Below are positions 7,380 to 16,423 of a stretch of 64,000 bases of DNA, one piece after another (positions within the stretch are counted from its first letter, which is position 1; each line of letters starts with the position of its first letter). The notes beneath the pieces were generated by a model. The model ran no database searches and was not told the DNA's origin. It saw only the letters and a list, made by a program, of their open reading frames with translations. The DNA comes from Falsiroseomonas frigidaquae. GTDB taxonomy: Bacteria; Pseudomonadota; Alphaproteobacteria; Acetobacterales; Acetobacteraceae. The stretch is from assembly GCF_012163145.1 (NCBI RefSeq), contig NZ_JAAVTX010000001.1, forward strand, positions 744,001 to 808,000. Reading direction: 5' to 3'. Both the position numbers and the translations under genes were made by a program.

Positions 7380-9449
7380 TTGAAGCGCATCGGCATTGAT
7401 GTCGGTGGCACCTTCACCGATGTCGTCCTGGTGGACGAGGTCGGGCGTGTGCACACCGCCAAGGTTCCGACCACGCCGCAGGACAGGGTGATCGGCGCCC
7501 TCAACGGCTTCCGCCGCATCCTGGAGATCGCCGGCTGCGCCGCCGGCGATGTCGGCTTCATCGGCCACGGCTCCACCATGGCGACCAACATGGTGGTCGA
7601 ACGCACCGGCGCGCCGACGGCGCTGGTCGCCACCCAGGGCTTCCGGGACCTGCTGGAGCTGCGCCGCATCGCCCGGCACGACCGCGCCGACCTTTATGAC
7701 CTGCAATTCGACAACCCGGCCCCGCTGGTGCCCCGGCGCTGGCGCCATGAGGTGACGGAGCGGATGGATTGGCGCGGCCAGGTGGAAACCCCGCTGGACG
7801 AGGCCGCGCTGCACGCCATCGCGGACCGCATCGCGCAGAGCCCGGTGCAGGCCGTTGCCATCGCTTTCCTGCACGCCGCGGCCAACCCGGCGCATGAGAA
7901 GCGCGCGGCGGAGATCCTGGCGCAGCGCCTGCCCGGCCATTTCATCAGCGTCTCGCATGAGGTTAACCCGGAGGTCGGCGAATACGAACGCACCAGCACC
8001 ACGGTGATGAATGCCATGCTCGGCCCGCTCTGCGCCCGCTACATCGGCGCCTTGCAGGACGGGCTGCGGGACGCGGGCTTTCGTGGCGAGCTGCTGTTCA
8101 TGGGCTCCAACGGTGGCCTCGCCGACGCCGCGCTGGTCGCGGCGCGGCCGGTGCTGCTGCTGGAATCCGGCCCGGCCGGCGGCGTCAGCGCCGCGATACG
8201 CCTGGGTGAGCGGCATGGCTGGCAGGATGCCATCCTGGGCGACATGGGCGGCACCACCTTCGACGTCTCCCTGGTGCGGGCCGGCCGTGCGGAACTGCGC
8301 AGCCAGGTGCTGCTGCACAGCTACGCCGTTCGCGCGCCGAGCATCGACATCGAGAGCATCGGCGCCGGCGGCGGCTCCATCGCCTGGGTCGATGCCGGCG
8401 GCGGCGTCCGCATCGGGCCGCAGAGCGCCGGCGCCGATCCCGGCCCGGCCTGCTACGGCCGCGGCGGCACCCGCCCGACCGTCACCGACTGCAACCTGCT
8501 GCTGGGCTACATCGATCCGGACACCTTCCTCGATGGCGGCTTCAAGCTGGATCGCGCGGCGGCGCAGCGGGCGGTGGAGTTGCACCTGGCGCAACCGCTG
8601 GGTCTCGATACCCTGGCGGCGGCGCATGCCGTGCGCGCGGTGGCGAATGCGCTGATGGCGCAGGCGATCCGACTGATGACGGTGGAGCGGGGGCATGACC
8701 CGCGCGGCTTCGACTATCTGTGCTTCGGCGGCGCCGGGCCGGTGCATGCGCTGGACCTGGCGCGATCGCTGGAAATGGCGCGCGTGCTGGTGCCGCCGGT
8801 GCCGGGCCTGTTCAGCGCGCTCGGCATGGTGCTGGCCGATCGGCAGGCGGATTTGCAGGCGGCGGTGGACCGTCCGCTCTCGGCCTGTGACGGCGCGGAG
8901 CTCGGCGCCCGCTATGCCGGGATGGAGGAAGCCGCGCGCGGCCGCCTGCCCGCCGACGCCGCGCAATCCGTCCGCCGCCGCGCCGATTGCCGCTACGCGG
9001 GGCAGCCCGATTCCATCATGATCGATGTCGAGGACTGTGCGCCGGCGGCGATCCGCGAGGCCTTCGAGGCCGCGCATCTGCATCTGTGGAACTTCACCAA
9101 GCCGGACCAGCCCGTGCTGCTCAACAACATCCGCGTCGAGGCCCGCGCAGCGACGGGCTGGCGCGGCGCGCTGCGCTTCGCCGAGGCCGGCACCGAACCG
9201 AAGCCTCACCGCACGCGACATGTGCAGTTCGGACCCGGCCCGAATTCCGCACGCGATGTCCCGGTCTGGCGGCGCCGCGACCTGCCGGAGGGCTTCGCCG
9301 TCGAAGGCCCCGCGGTGATCGAGGAAGCCAGCAGCAGCCTCACTCTTGGGCCGGGCGATGTCGCCCGGATCGAGGCGGGCGGCGCGCTCGTCATCTCCCT
9401 GTCGGCGGAACAGCGGCCGGCTTCCGTATTCGAGGAGGCGCTGGCGTGA
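7380..9449 (+). CDS. HyuA-type hydantoinase/oxoprolinase subunit
   Basis: A 689-residue HyuA-family ATP-dependent enzyme subunit. G-I-D-V-G-G-T-F-T-D at residues 5 to 14 and G-D-M-G-G-T-T-F-D-V near 286 are the two phosphate-binding loops of the actin-like ATPase fold, and G-A-G-G-G-S near 328 is another family hallmark. The start is TTG at 7380, with GGGAG about 10 bases upstream; no ATG gives the conserved N-terminus. It overlaps hyuB (TGATG). Relatives hydrolyse hydantoins or 5-oxoproline, or carboxylate ketones (acetone, acetophenone carboxylases). The CoA-transferase and hydratase that follow fit an ATP-driven activation or carboxylation feeding a CoA pathway better than simple hydantoin hydrolysis. 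Confidence 0.9.
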   Translation: MKRIGIDVGGTFTDVVLVDEVGRVHTAKVPTTPQDRVIGALNGFRRILEIAGCAAGDVGFIGHGSTMATNMVVERTGAPTALVATQGFRDLLELRRIARHDRADLYDLQFDNPAPLVPRRWRHEVTERMDWRGQVETPLDEAALHAIADRIAQSPVQAVAIAFLHAAANPAHEKRAAEILAQRLPGHFISVSHEVNPEVGEYERTSTTVMNAMLGPLCARYIGALQDGLRDAGFRGELLFMGSNGGLADAALVAARPVLLLESGPAGGVSAAIRLGERHGWQDAILGDMGGTTFDVSLVRAGRAELRSQVLLHSYAVRAPSIDIESIGAGGGSIAWVDAGGGVRIGPQSAGADPGPACYGRGGTRPTVTDCNLLLGYIDPDTFLDGGFKLDRAAAQRAVELHLAQPLGLDTLAAAHAVRAVANALMAQAIRLMTVERGHDPRGFDYLCFGGAGPVHALDLARSLEMARVLVPPVPGLFSALGMVLADRQADLQAAVDRPLSACDGAELGARYAGMEEAARGRLPADAAQSVRRRADCRYAGQPDSIMIDVEDCAPAAIREAFEAAHLHLWNFTKPDQPVLLNNIRVEARAATGWRGALRFAEAGTEPKPHRTRHVQFGPGPNSARDVPVWRRRDLPEGFAVEGPAVIEEASSSLTLGPGDVARIEAGGALVISLSAEQRPASVFEEALA

Positions 9450-11188
9450 TGGATATCGTCACCTACGAGATCCTGCGGTCCAGCCTCTTCGCCACGGCGC
9501 GCGAGATGAAGCTGGCGATGATGCGTACCGCCGGCAGCCCCATCGTCCATTCCGGCGGCGATGCCTCCGCCGCCGTGTTCGATGCGGAGATGCAGCTGGT
9601 TGCACAGGGCAACGACATCCCGACCATGCTGGGATCCGCCGTCATCTCGACGCGCGCCTCGGTCGAGGCAATCGGGCGCGACCGGCTGCGGCCCGGCGAC
9701 GTGATCGTCAGCAACGACGTCTATCTCGGCGGCGGCAACCACCAGCCGGATGTGCAGTTCACCCGGCCGGTCTTCCTGGATGGCGAGATCATCGCCTTCG
9801 TGATGACCCGCGGCCACTGGAGCGACATCGGCGGCCAGTTGCCGGGCAGCTACACGACGCTGACCTGGGACGTCTTCGCCGAGGGCATCCGCATCCCACC
9901 CGTGCTGCTGTACCGCGACGACCGTCCGGTAGAGGACCTGGTCACGCTGATCCTACAGAACACCCGCGACCCGGCGGTGCGGCTGCTGGACATGCAGGCG
10001 CAATATGCCGGCTGCGTCGTCGGCGACCGCCGCATCACGGAGATCGCGCGGCGCTACGGCAAGGACGCGCTGGCGGCGGCGATGCGGCGCGCGCTGGACC
10101 ATTCCGAGCGGCTGATGCGCGCCGCGCTGCGCGCCATCCCGGATGGCGTCTACGAGGCCGAGGACGCAATCGAGCCGGTGACCGGCCCCGCCGGATGGTC
10201 GCGCGACCCGGTGCCGATCCGCGTGAAGATCACCAAGCAGGGCGACGGCATCCATTTCGACTATGCGGGCAGCGGCGCGCAGGCGCGCGGCGGCATCAAC
10301 TGCCCCTTCTCCGTCACCTGCAACAGCACCTGGTTCACGGTGAAGGCGATCACGGATGTCACCATCCCGATCAACCAGGGCTGCTACCGCCCGGTGACGA
10401 TCAGCGCGCCCGAAGGCAGCATCCTGAACTGCACCTTCCCGGCCCCCGTCGTCGCCGGCAATACCGAGACCTCGCCGCGCATCATCGACCTGCTGCTGAA
10501 GGCGCTGTCCGCGGCGGTGCCGGAACGCGTGGTGGGGCAGAGCAATTGCGGCGCCTTCTCCGGCGTGTTCGGCGGCATGGATCCGGATGCGGCGCGCGTC
10601 GCCGCCACCGGGCGGCGTTTCGTCGGCATGATCGACCCGCATGCCGGCGGCATGGGCGCCCGCGCCACCAAGGATGGCGTGAATGGCGTGCGCGTCTATG
10701 TCGGCAATGCCGGCAGCTCCGCCGTCGAGATCATCGAGCAGACATCGCCGGTGCGCGTCGAGGAATGGTCGCTGGTGCCGGATACCGGCGGCGCCGGCAC
10801 CTGGCGCGGTGGCCTCACCTCCCGCCGCGTCTATCGCGTGGCCTATGATGAGGCCACCTTCACCGTCTGCGGCGAACGCGGCATCCATCCGCCACTCGGC
10901 CAATTCGGCGGCGCCGCCGGCGCCACCTTCCGCTGCGAGGTGACGCGCGATGGCCAGGTGACGCAGGTGCCGGCTAAGGGCGGGCACGAGATTGTCCATG
11001 CCGGCGACCGCGTGGTGCTGCAGCCGGCCGGCAGCGGCGGCTATGGCAACCCGCGCGACCGCGACCGGACGCGGCTGCGGGATGACCTGCTGGATGGCTA
11101 TGTCAGCGCCGAAGCTCTGACGCGGGACTACGGGCTGACGGCGGAAGACGCAGCCGCGATGCTGGCCGAGGCCGCCGCGCATGGCTGA
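9449..11188 (+). CDS. HyuB-type hydantoinase/oxoprolinase subunit
   Basis: A 579-residue HyuB-family subunit, the partner of the preceding HyuA. The N-terminus (D-I-V-T-Y-E-I-L, then M-R-T-A-G-S-P-I-V-H-S) is the usual opening. G-G-N-H-Q-P-D-V, R-G-H-W-S-D-I-G-G and G-N-T-E-T-S are conserved metal- and substrate-site segments, and the C-terminus has G-S-G-G-Y-G-N-P. The ATG at 9449 shares a base with the hyuA stop; a GTG one codon earlier is also possible. It overlaps the CoA-transferase gene by 8 bases. HyuA and HyuB would form a heteromeric cytoplasmic complex. The amide, ketone or lactam substrate cannot be told from the sequence. Confidence 0.9.
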   Translation: MDIVTYEILRSSLFATAREMKLAMMRTAGSPIVHSGGDASAAVFDAEMQLVAQGNDIPTMLGSAVISTRASVEAIGRDRLRPGDVIVSNDVYLGGGNHQPDVQFTRPVFLDGEIIAFVMTRGHWSDIGGQLPGSYTTLTWDVFAEGIRIPPVLLYRDDRPVEDLVTLILQNTRDPAVRLLDMQAQYAGCVVGDRRITEIARRYGKDALAAAMRRALDHSERLMRAALRAIPDGVYEAEDAIEPVTGPAGWSRDPVPIRVKITKQGDGIHFDYAGSGAQARGGINCPFSVTCNSTWFTVKAITDVTIPINQGCYRPVTISAPEGSILNCTFPAPVVAGNTETSPRIIDLLLKALSAAVPERVVGQSNCGAFSGVFGGMDPDAARVAATGRRFVGMIDPHAGGMGARATKDGVNGVRVYVGNAGSSAVEIIEQTSPVRVEEWSLVPDTGGAGTWRGGLTSRRVYRVAYDEATFTVCGERGIHPPLGQFGGAAGATFRCEVTRDGQVTQVPAKGGHEIVHAGDRVVLQPAGSGGYGNPRDRDRTRLRDDLLDGYVSAEALTRDYGLTAEDAAAMLAEAAAHG

Positions 11189-12332
11189 GGCCCTGCCGCT
11201 GGCTGGCCGCTACGCGGTCGAGATCGGCCACAGCCTCGCCGGGCCCTATGCCGGCGCGATCCTGGCCGATCTGGGCGCCACGGTGCTGAAGGTGGAATCC
11301 CTGGGCAAGGGCGACCATGCGCGCGACTGGGGGCCGCCCTTCGTGGATGGTGACGCCGCGCTGTTCCACGCCGTCAATCGCGGAAAGCTGAGTGTCACGG
11401 CCGATCTTCGTGATCCTGCCACGGTGGCGGCGCTGCGCCGCATCATCCTGGAACGCGCCGACATCCTGCTGCAGAACCTCAAGGTCGGCGCGCTGGAGGC
11501 GGCGGGCTTGGGCGCGGAATCCCTGCTTGCCGAGAAACCTGGCCTCGTCATCTGCAACATCGGCGCCTTCGGCCGCACCGGCCCCAAGCGCAGCGCGCCG
11601 GGCTATGATCCGCTGATCCAGGCGGCCAGCGGGCTGATGTCCATCAACGGGCACCCCGGCGCAGCGCCGGCGCGGGTGCCGGTGGCGTTGAACGATCTTG
11701 GCACCGGCGTCTGGGCCGCGCTCGGCATCTGCGCGGCGCTGCTGCGACGGGAAGGCGATGGGCGCGGCGGCGTGGTGGATGTTTCCCTGTATGAGACGGC
11801 GCTGGCCTGGATGACGGTGCCGCTCTCGGACCACATGGCCGGCGGCCCGCTGCCGCGCCGCTACGGCTCCGGCGTCTCCAACATCGTGCCCTACCAGACC
11901 TTCGACGCCACCGATGGCACGCTGCTGATCGCCGCCGGCAACGACCTTCTCTTCGCGCGGCTCTGCGCGGTGCTGGGCGCGCCGGAGATCGCGGCCGATA
12001 CGCGCTTCACCACCAATGGCGCCCGCGCCACCAACCGCGAGGCGCTGATCCCACTGCTGCAGGCGCGCGTCGCCGATCGCCGCCTTGCGGAACTGACCGC
12101 GGCACTGGAAGCCGCAGGCATCCCCTGCGGCGAAGTGGCCGATGTGGCGCAGGCGCTGCAGGACCCGCAGCTCGCAGCCCTCGGCATCATCGGTGAATTG
12201 CCGGGGCGCGCCATGCGCACGGTTGGCCTGCCGCTGAGCTTCGACGGCGTGCGCCCCGCGTTGGCCGGCCCGGCCCCCCGCCTGGGCGAGCACCAGCACA
12301 TCCTTGATGAAAGCCGGAAGGACGCCCCATGA
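11181..12332 (+). CDS. CaiB/BaiF (class III) CoA-transferase
   Basis: A 383-residue class III CoA-transferase, which moves CoA between carboxylic acids through an aspartyl-CoA anhydride. The catalytic aspartate is probably D143 in P-G-Y-D-P-L-I-Q-A. The N-terminal G-P-Y-A-G-A-I-L-A-D-L-G-A-T-V-L-K-V-E is the usual Rossmann-like opening. It overlaps hyuB at its start and the enoyl-CoA hydratase at its end (ATGA), so all four genes form one transcript. I infer that it activates the acid made or released by HyuAB, giving the hydratase its substrate. Confidence 0.92.
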   Translation: MAEALPLAGRYAVEIGHSLAGPYAGAILADLGATVLKVESLGKGDHARDWGPPFVDGDAALFHAVNRGKLSVTADLRDPATVAALRRIILERADILLQNLKVGALEAAGLGAESLLAEKPGLVICNIGAFGRTGPKRSAPGYDPLIQAASGLMSINGHPGAAPARVPVALNDLGTGVWAALGICAALLRREGDGRGGVVDVSLYETALAWMTVPLSDHMAGGPLPRRYGSGVSNIVPYQTFDATDGTLLIAAGNDLLFARLCAVLGAPEIAADTRFTTNGARATNREALIPLLQARVADRRLAELTAALEAAGIPCGEVADVAQALQDPQLAALGIIGELPGRAMRTVGLPLSFDGVRPALAGPAPRLGEHQHILDESRKDAP

Positions 12333-13138
12333 CCGAAGCCCTGACCTCGACGCGGTGGGAGACGCTGCTGGTCGAGCAGCGGGAGCCCGGCGTGCTGCTC
12401 GTCACGCTGAACCGGCCGGAGCGTGCCAATGCCATGAGCACGCGGATGGGTGGGGAGATCATCGCGCTGTTCGGCATGCTGGAAGCCGACCTGGACCTGG
12501 CGCGCGCCGTGGTGCTGACCGGCGCGGGCGATCGCGCCTTCTGCGCCGGCGCCGACCTGAAGCAGCGCGACGGCATGGATGACGCGGCCTTCGCGCGCCA
12601 GCACTACATGTTCGAACGCATGATGCGCGCGCTGCTGGCCTGCCCGGTGCCGCTGATCGCGGCCATCAACGGCGCCGCCTATGCCGGCGGGCTGGAAATG
12701 GCGATGTGCTGCGACTTCGCCTATGCCGCGGAAGGCGCGCGCTTCGCGCTGACCGAGGTGACGCGCGGCATCATGCCCGGCGGTGGCGGCACACAGCTTC
12801 TGCCCCGCACCATCGGCAGCCGCCGCGCCAAGGAAGTGATCTTCACCGGCGAGCCCTTCACCGCCGAACAGGCACTCGCCTGGGGCGTGGTCAACCGGCT
12901 GTGTCCGCCGGGCACCGTGGTGGAACAGGCCCTGGCCACGGCGCGGCGCATCAACGCCAACGCGCCGATCTCGATCCGCCAGGCCAAGAAGTCGATCGAT
13001 TTCGGCGCCGGCACGGATCTCCGCACCGGCATGCAGGTGGAGATCGAGGCCTACTACCAGCTCATCCCGACCGAGGACCGGCGGGAGGGTATTGCCGCCT
13101 TCAACGAGAAACGGACGCCCGTCTTCAAGGGGCGCTGA
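12329..13138 (+). CDS. enoyl-CoA hydratase/isomerase family protein
   Basis: A 269-residue crotonase-fold protein. The oxyanion hole is formed by F-C-A-G-A-D-L and N-G-A-A-Y-A-G-G; the acid/base region reads L-T-E-V-T-R-G-I-M-P-G-G-G-G-T-Q, with the usual glutamate present. The C-terminus ends in R-T-P-V-F-K-G-R, which is common to this family. The ATG overlaps the CoA-transferase stop. It would hydrate or isomerise a CoA ester made by that transferase. A tctC gene follows 27 bases later, so uptake and breakdown are encoded together. Confidence 0.92.
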   Translation: MTEALTSTRWETLLVEQREPGVLLVTLNRPERANAMSTRMGGEIIALFGMLEADLDLARAVVLTGAGDRAFCAGADLKQRDGMDDAAFARQHYMFERMMRALLACPVPLIAAINGAAYAGGLEMAMCCDFAYAAEGARFALTEVTRGIMPGGGGTQLLPRTIGSRRAKEVIFTGEPFTAEQALAWGVVNRLCPPGTVVEQALATARRINANAPISIRQAKKSIDFGAGTDLRTGMQVEIEAYYQLIPTEDRREGIAAFNEKRTPVFKGR

Positions 13139-13165
13139 CCAACAGGCGAGAATGGGGAGGGAAGA

Positions 13166-14143
13166 ATGAAAATGAACAAGACCACCATCGGCCGACGCGG
13201 GCTGCTCGCGGCGAGCGCCTTGTTGCCGCTGCCGGTCATTGCCCAGCCGGCTTGGCGCGCCAGCCACGCCGTGCGGATCATCGTGCCCTTCCCGCCGGGT
13301 GGCGCGACGGACATGCTGGCGCGGCTGGTGGCAAGCGGCCTCGGCGAATCGCTCGGCCAGTCGCTGGTGGTGGAGAACCGCCCCGGCGCGAATGGCGTGG
13401 TCGCGACGCAGGCGCTGCTCGGCTCGCCGGCCGATGGCCATGCGCTGATCCTGGCGACGGCGGATACCCACACGGTGCTGCCGGCCGCCAATCCGCGCCT
13501 GCCCTACAAGGTGGCGGATTTCGTGCCGGTCAGCGGCATGGCGAGCGTGGTCTTCGCGCTGGCGGTGCGGCCCGGCCTGCCGGTGTCCAACGTCAACCAG
13601 TTCGTCGAGCTGGCCCGCAGCGCGCGCCAGCCGCTGACCTACGCCTCCTACGGCTATGCCAGCGTGTCCCACGCCGCCGGTGAGATGTTCCGCGCCGCGA
13701 TCGGGGCGGAGATGACGCATGTGCCCTATCTCGGCGCCGGGCCGGGCGTGCTGGCCGTCACCGCGGACCAGGTGGATATGATGATGGTGCCGGTCGCCGT
13801 CGCCAATCCGCAGCGCTCCCGCCTCAAGATGCTGGCGGTGGCGAATGCGGAGCGCTTCGGGTTGGTGCCGGATGTGCCGACCCTGCGGGAACAGGGCTTC
13901 GACCTGACCGCCGATGCCTGGATCGGCCTGCTCGGCGCCCCCGGCACGCCGCGCCACGTGGCGGAGGCGATCCACGCCGCGGTGTCGCGGGTGCAGCAGA
14001 CGGAATCCTTCCAGCAGACGCTGCGCACCAACGGCTTCAGCAGCCTCGGCCTGGGCCCGGCCGAATACGCCCGCTTCCTGTCCGCGGAATCGGCACGCTG
14101 GGGCGAGGTGGTGCGGCGCGGCAATATCCGCGTGGAGGGCTAG
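13166..14143 (+). CDS. TctC/Bug-family solute-binding protein
   Basis: A 325-residue exported Bug protein. G-R-R-G-L-L-A-A-S-A-L-L-P is the twin-arginine-like signal, cleaved near V-I-A-Q-P-A. The mature domain shows V-R-I-I-V-P-F-P-P-G-G-A-T-D and V-V-E-N-R-P-G-A-N-G. The usual P-D-G-Y motif is replaced by P-A-D-G-H-A, so the pocket may differ. A GGGGAGGG ribosome site precedes the start. It closes the hyuAB-CoA-transferase-hydratase operon and is the likely receptor for its substrate. Confidence 0.93.
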   Translation: MKMNKTTIGRRGLLAASALLPLPVIAQPAWRASHAVRIIVPFPPGGATDMLARLVASGLGESLGQSLVVENRPGANGVVATQALLGSPADGHALILATADTHTVLPAANPRLPYKVADFVPVSGMASVVFALAVRPGLPVSNVNQFVELARSARQPLTYASYGYASVSHAAGEMFRAAIGAEMTHVPYLGAGPGVLAVTADQVDMMMVPVAVANPQRSRLKMLAVANAERFGLVPDVPTLREQGFDLTADAWIGLLGAPGTPRHVAEAIHAAVSRVQQTESFQQTLRTNGFSSLGLGPAEYARFLSAESARWGEVVRRGNIRVEG

Positions 14144-14226
14144 GCGGCAGATGGCTTGCGTGGGTCAGGCGCCCGCCCCAGACTCCCGGGCCCCGGCCGC
14201 ACGCCGGGAAGGGACCGGAGGATTGC

Positions 14227-15258
14227 ATGGCTCGCGCACGCGCGCTGGACGGACGCGCGCCCACCATACGGGACGTGGCCGAGGCGGCGGGCGTTGGCCT
14301 CGGCACCGTCAGCCGCGTCATCAACGGCCATCCGAATGTGGGGGAGGCGCTGCGCGCGCGCGTGCAGGCGGCGGTGGCGCAGCTCGGCTTCGCGCCGGAT
14401 GCCGCGGCGCAGACCCTGCGCAGCGGCCAGTCGCGCACCTTCGCCTGCGTGGTGCGCGACCTGACCGTGCCGGTGCTCGCCAGCTTCGCGGAGGGCATGC
14501 AGCAGGAACTCGACCGACGCGGCTACGGGCTGCTGATCGCCTCCTCCTACCACGCGCTGGCGCGGGAGCGGGATCTGCTGGCCAGCTTCGCGCGGCGCCG
14601 CGTGGATGGCCTGGTCATCGCCACCTCCTCCGAACGGGACCGCGCGCTGCTGAAACTGCTGCGGGAGGCGACGATCCCGGTCGTGCTGCTCGACCGGGAC
14701 AGCCCGGCGACGCTGGACAATGTGCGGGTGGACCATGCCGGCGGCACGCGCACCGCCATCGCGCATCTGCTGGCGCTCGGCCATCGGCGCATCGCGGTGA
14801 TCTCCAGCGCCAATACCGTCAGCCCGGTGCGGGAAAGGCTGCGTGGCGTGGAACAGGCCTTCGCGGCGATCGGGCTGAAGCCGGACCCGGCGCTGCTGCG
14901 CCTCGGCGACTTCTCCAGCGCCTATGCGGCGCAGGCCGCGGCGGCGCTGCTGGACCAGGCGACGCCACCCACCGCCTTCTTCGTCGCCGGCACGGCGCTA
15001 CTGCCGGGGCTGTTACGCGCGCTGCAGGAACGCGGGCTTTCGGTGCCGCGCGATGTCTCCGTGATCGCGGGGGCGGAGAGCGAGCTGGCCGCCTTCCACT
15101 CGCCGCCGATCTCCGTCGTGCGCTGGGATCATGGCGCGCTGGGCACCGCCGCGGCGCGCTTCCTGCTGGCGCGGATCGAGCAGCAGGACCTGCCACCGCA
15201 GCGCGCCGTGGGCGCCACGGAATACGTGCCCCGGGGATCCTGCGCCCCACCACGATAA
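14227..15258 (+). CDS. LacI-family transcriptional regulator
   Basis: A 343-residue LacI/GalR regulator. The helix-turn-helix spans residues about 10 to 38 (T-I-R-D-V-A-E-A-A-G-V-G-L-G-T-V-S-R-V-I), followed by the hinge helix and a periplasmic-binding-like effector domain (H-L-L-A-L-G-H-R-R-I-A near 180). A GGAGGA ribosome site lies upstream. It stands between the hyuAB group and the alcohol dehydrogenase/leuCDB group, all in the same direction, with 83 bases before it and 19 after it. It may govern either group; the GAAACGTTTC palindrome before hyuA suits a LacI protein. A catabolic organic acid is the likely effector. Confidence 0.92.
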   Translation: MARARALDGRAPTIRDVAEAAGVGLGTVSRVINGHPNVGEALRARVQAAVAQLGFAPDAAAQTLRSGQSRTFACVVRDLTVPVLASFAEGMQQELDRRGYGLLIASSYHALARERDLLASFARRRVDGLVIATSSERDRALLKLLREATIPVVLLDRDSPATLDNVRVDHAGGTRTAIAHLLALGHRRIAVISSANTVSPVRERLRGVEQAFAAIGLKPDPALLRLGDFSSAYAAQAAAALLDQATPPTAFFVAGTALLPGLLRALQERGLSVPRDVSVIAGAESELAAFHSPPISVVRWDHGALGTAAARFLLARIEQQDLPPQRAVGATEYVPRGSCAPPR

Positions 15259-15277
15259 CGGGCGGGAGGACCATCGC

Positions 15278-16423
15278 ATGGCGCTGATGGTCTTCCTCAA
15301 CCGCATCCAACTCGCCGAGGATGCGCTGGCCGAACTGCCCGCGGAACTGGCATTGGCCGGCATCCGGCGGCCGCTGGTGGTGACCGACCCGGGCGTCGTC
15401 GCGGCGGGGCTGCTGGAGCGCCTGCGCGCCGTGCTGCCCGCCGAGATGCCCTGCGCGGTGTTCGACGCCACGCCGCCGAACCCGACGGAGGTCGCCGTCC
15501 GCGCCGGCTGCGTCGCCTTCCTCGCGCATGGTGCCGATGGCTTGATCGGCCTGGGCGGCGGTTCGCCGCTGGACCTTGCCAAGGCCATCGCGCTCGCCGC
15601 GACGCATCCGGCGGAACGGCTGGCGAGCTATGCGGTGGTGGAGGGCGGGCTGGCGCGCATCACCGCCGCGGCCGCGCCGCTGGTGGCGGTGCCGACCACC
15701 GCAGGCACCGGCAGCGAAGTCAGCCGCGGCGCGCTGATCGTGCTGGATGACGGGCGGAAGGTCTCGATCGGCAGCCCGTATCTGATCCCGCGCGCGGCGA
15801 TCTGCGACCCGCTGCTGACGCTCGGCCTGCCGCCGCGCCTGACCGCCGCCACCGGCATGGATGCGCTGGCGCATTGCATCGAGACGCTGTGTTCGCCGCG
15901 GGAGAACCCCATCGCGGATGCCATCGCGCTGGACGGGCTGCGGCGCGGCTGGCGGGCGCTGCCGATGGCGGTGGCGGAGGGCGGCAACCGCGCGGCGCGG
16001 GCGGCGATGATGCTGGCTTCCGTGCAGGGTGCGCTCGCCTTCCAGAAGGGGTTGGGCGCGGTGCACGCGCTGTCTCATGCGCTGGGCGCCCTGCCCGTCT
16101 CGCCGCATCACGGCACGCTCAACGCCGTGCTGCTGCCGCATGTGCTGCGCTTCAACGCGCCGGAGATCGCGGGCGTGCTGCCCGTACTGGCCGATGCGAT
16201 CGGCCTGCCGGACGGCGCCGCCGTGGCGGGTGCCATCACCGCGCGCAACGCCGCCATCGGCCTGCCTGCCGGCCTGGCCGAGATGGGCATCGCGGCCGAT
16301 GTGCTGCCCGCCATCGCCGCCGCCGCAATGCGCGACCACCACCACCTGACCAATCCGCGCCGCGCGACGGAGGCGGAGTATCTTCGCCTGCTGCGCGACG
16401 CCCATCCGGGAGGCGCCGCATGA
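15278..16423 (+). CDS. iron-containing (type III) alcohol dehydrogenase
   Basis: A 381-residue group III dehydrogenase. [11 protein letters not shown] near 93 to 103 binds NAD(P), T-T-A-G-T-G-S-E-V near 140 to 148 follows, and metal ligands lie in [10 protein letters not shown] (near 195), [10 protein letters not shown] (near 262) and H-H-G-T-L-N. The family includes lactaldehyde and 4-hydroxybutyrate dehydrogenases and maleylacetate reductase; this gene cannot be placed more exactly. The start at 15278 follows a GGGAGGA site. It overlaps leuC by four bases, so it belongs to the same operon and probably performs a redox step on the same carbon skeleton. Confidence 0.9.
   Translation: MALMVFLNRIQLAEDALAELPAELALAGIRRPLVVTDPGVVAAGLLERLRAVLPAEMPCAVFDATPPNPTEVAVRAGCVAFLAHGADGLIGLGGGSPLDLAKAIALAATHPAERLASYAVVEGGLARITAAAAPLVAVPTTAGTGSEVSRGALIVLDDGRKVSIGSPYLIPRAAICDPLLTLGLPPRLTAATGMDALAHCIETLCSPRENPIADAIALDGLRRGWRALPMAVAEGGNRAARAAMMLASVQGALAFQKGLGAVHALSHALGALPVSPHHGTLNAVLLPHVLRFNAPEIAGVLPVLADAIGLPDGAAVAGAITARNAAIGLPAGLAEMGIAADVLPAIAAAAMRDHHHLTNPRRATEAEYLRLLRDAHPGGAA

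Noticed and set aside
6960-9221. 753-residue minus-strand open frame
   Set aside because: Antisense to hyuA, which has clear family motifs; the product has shadow composition and no domain.
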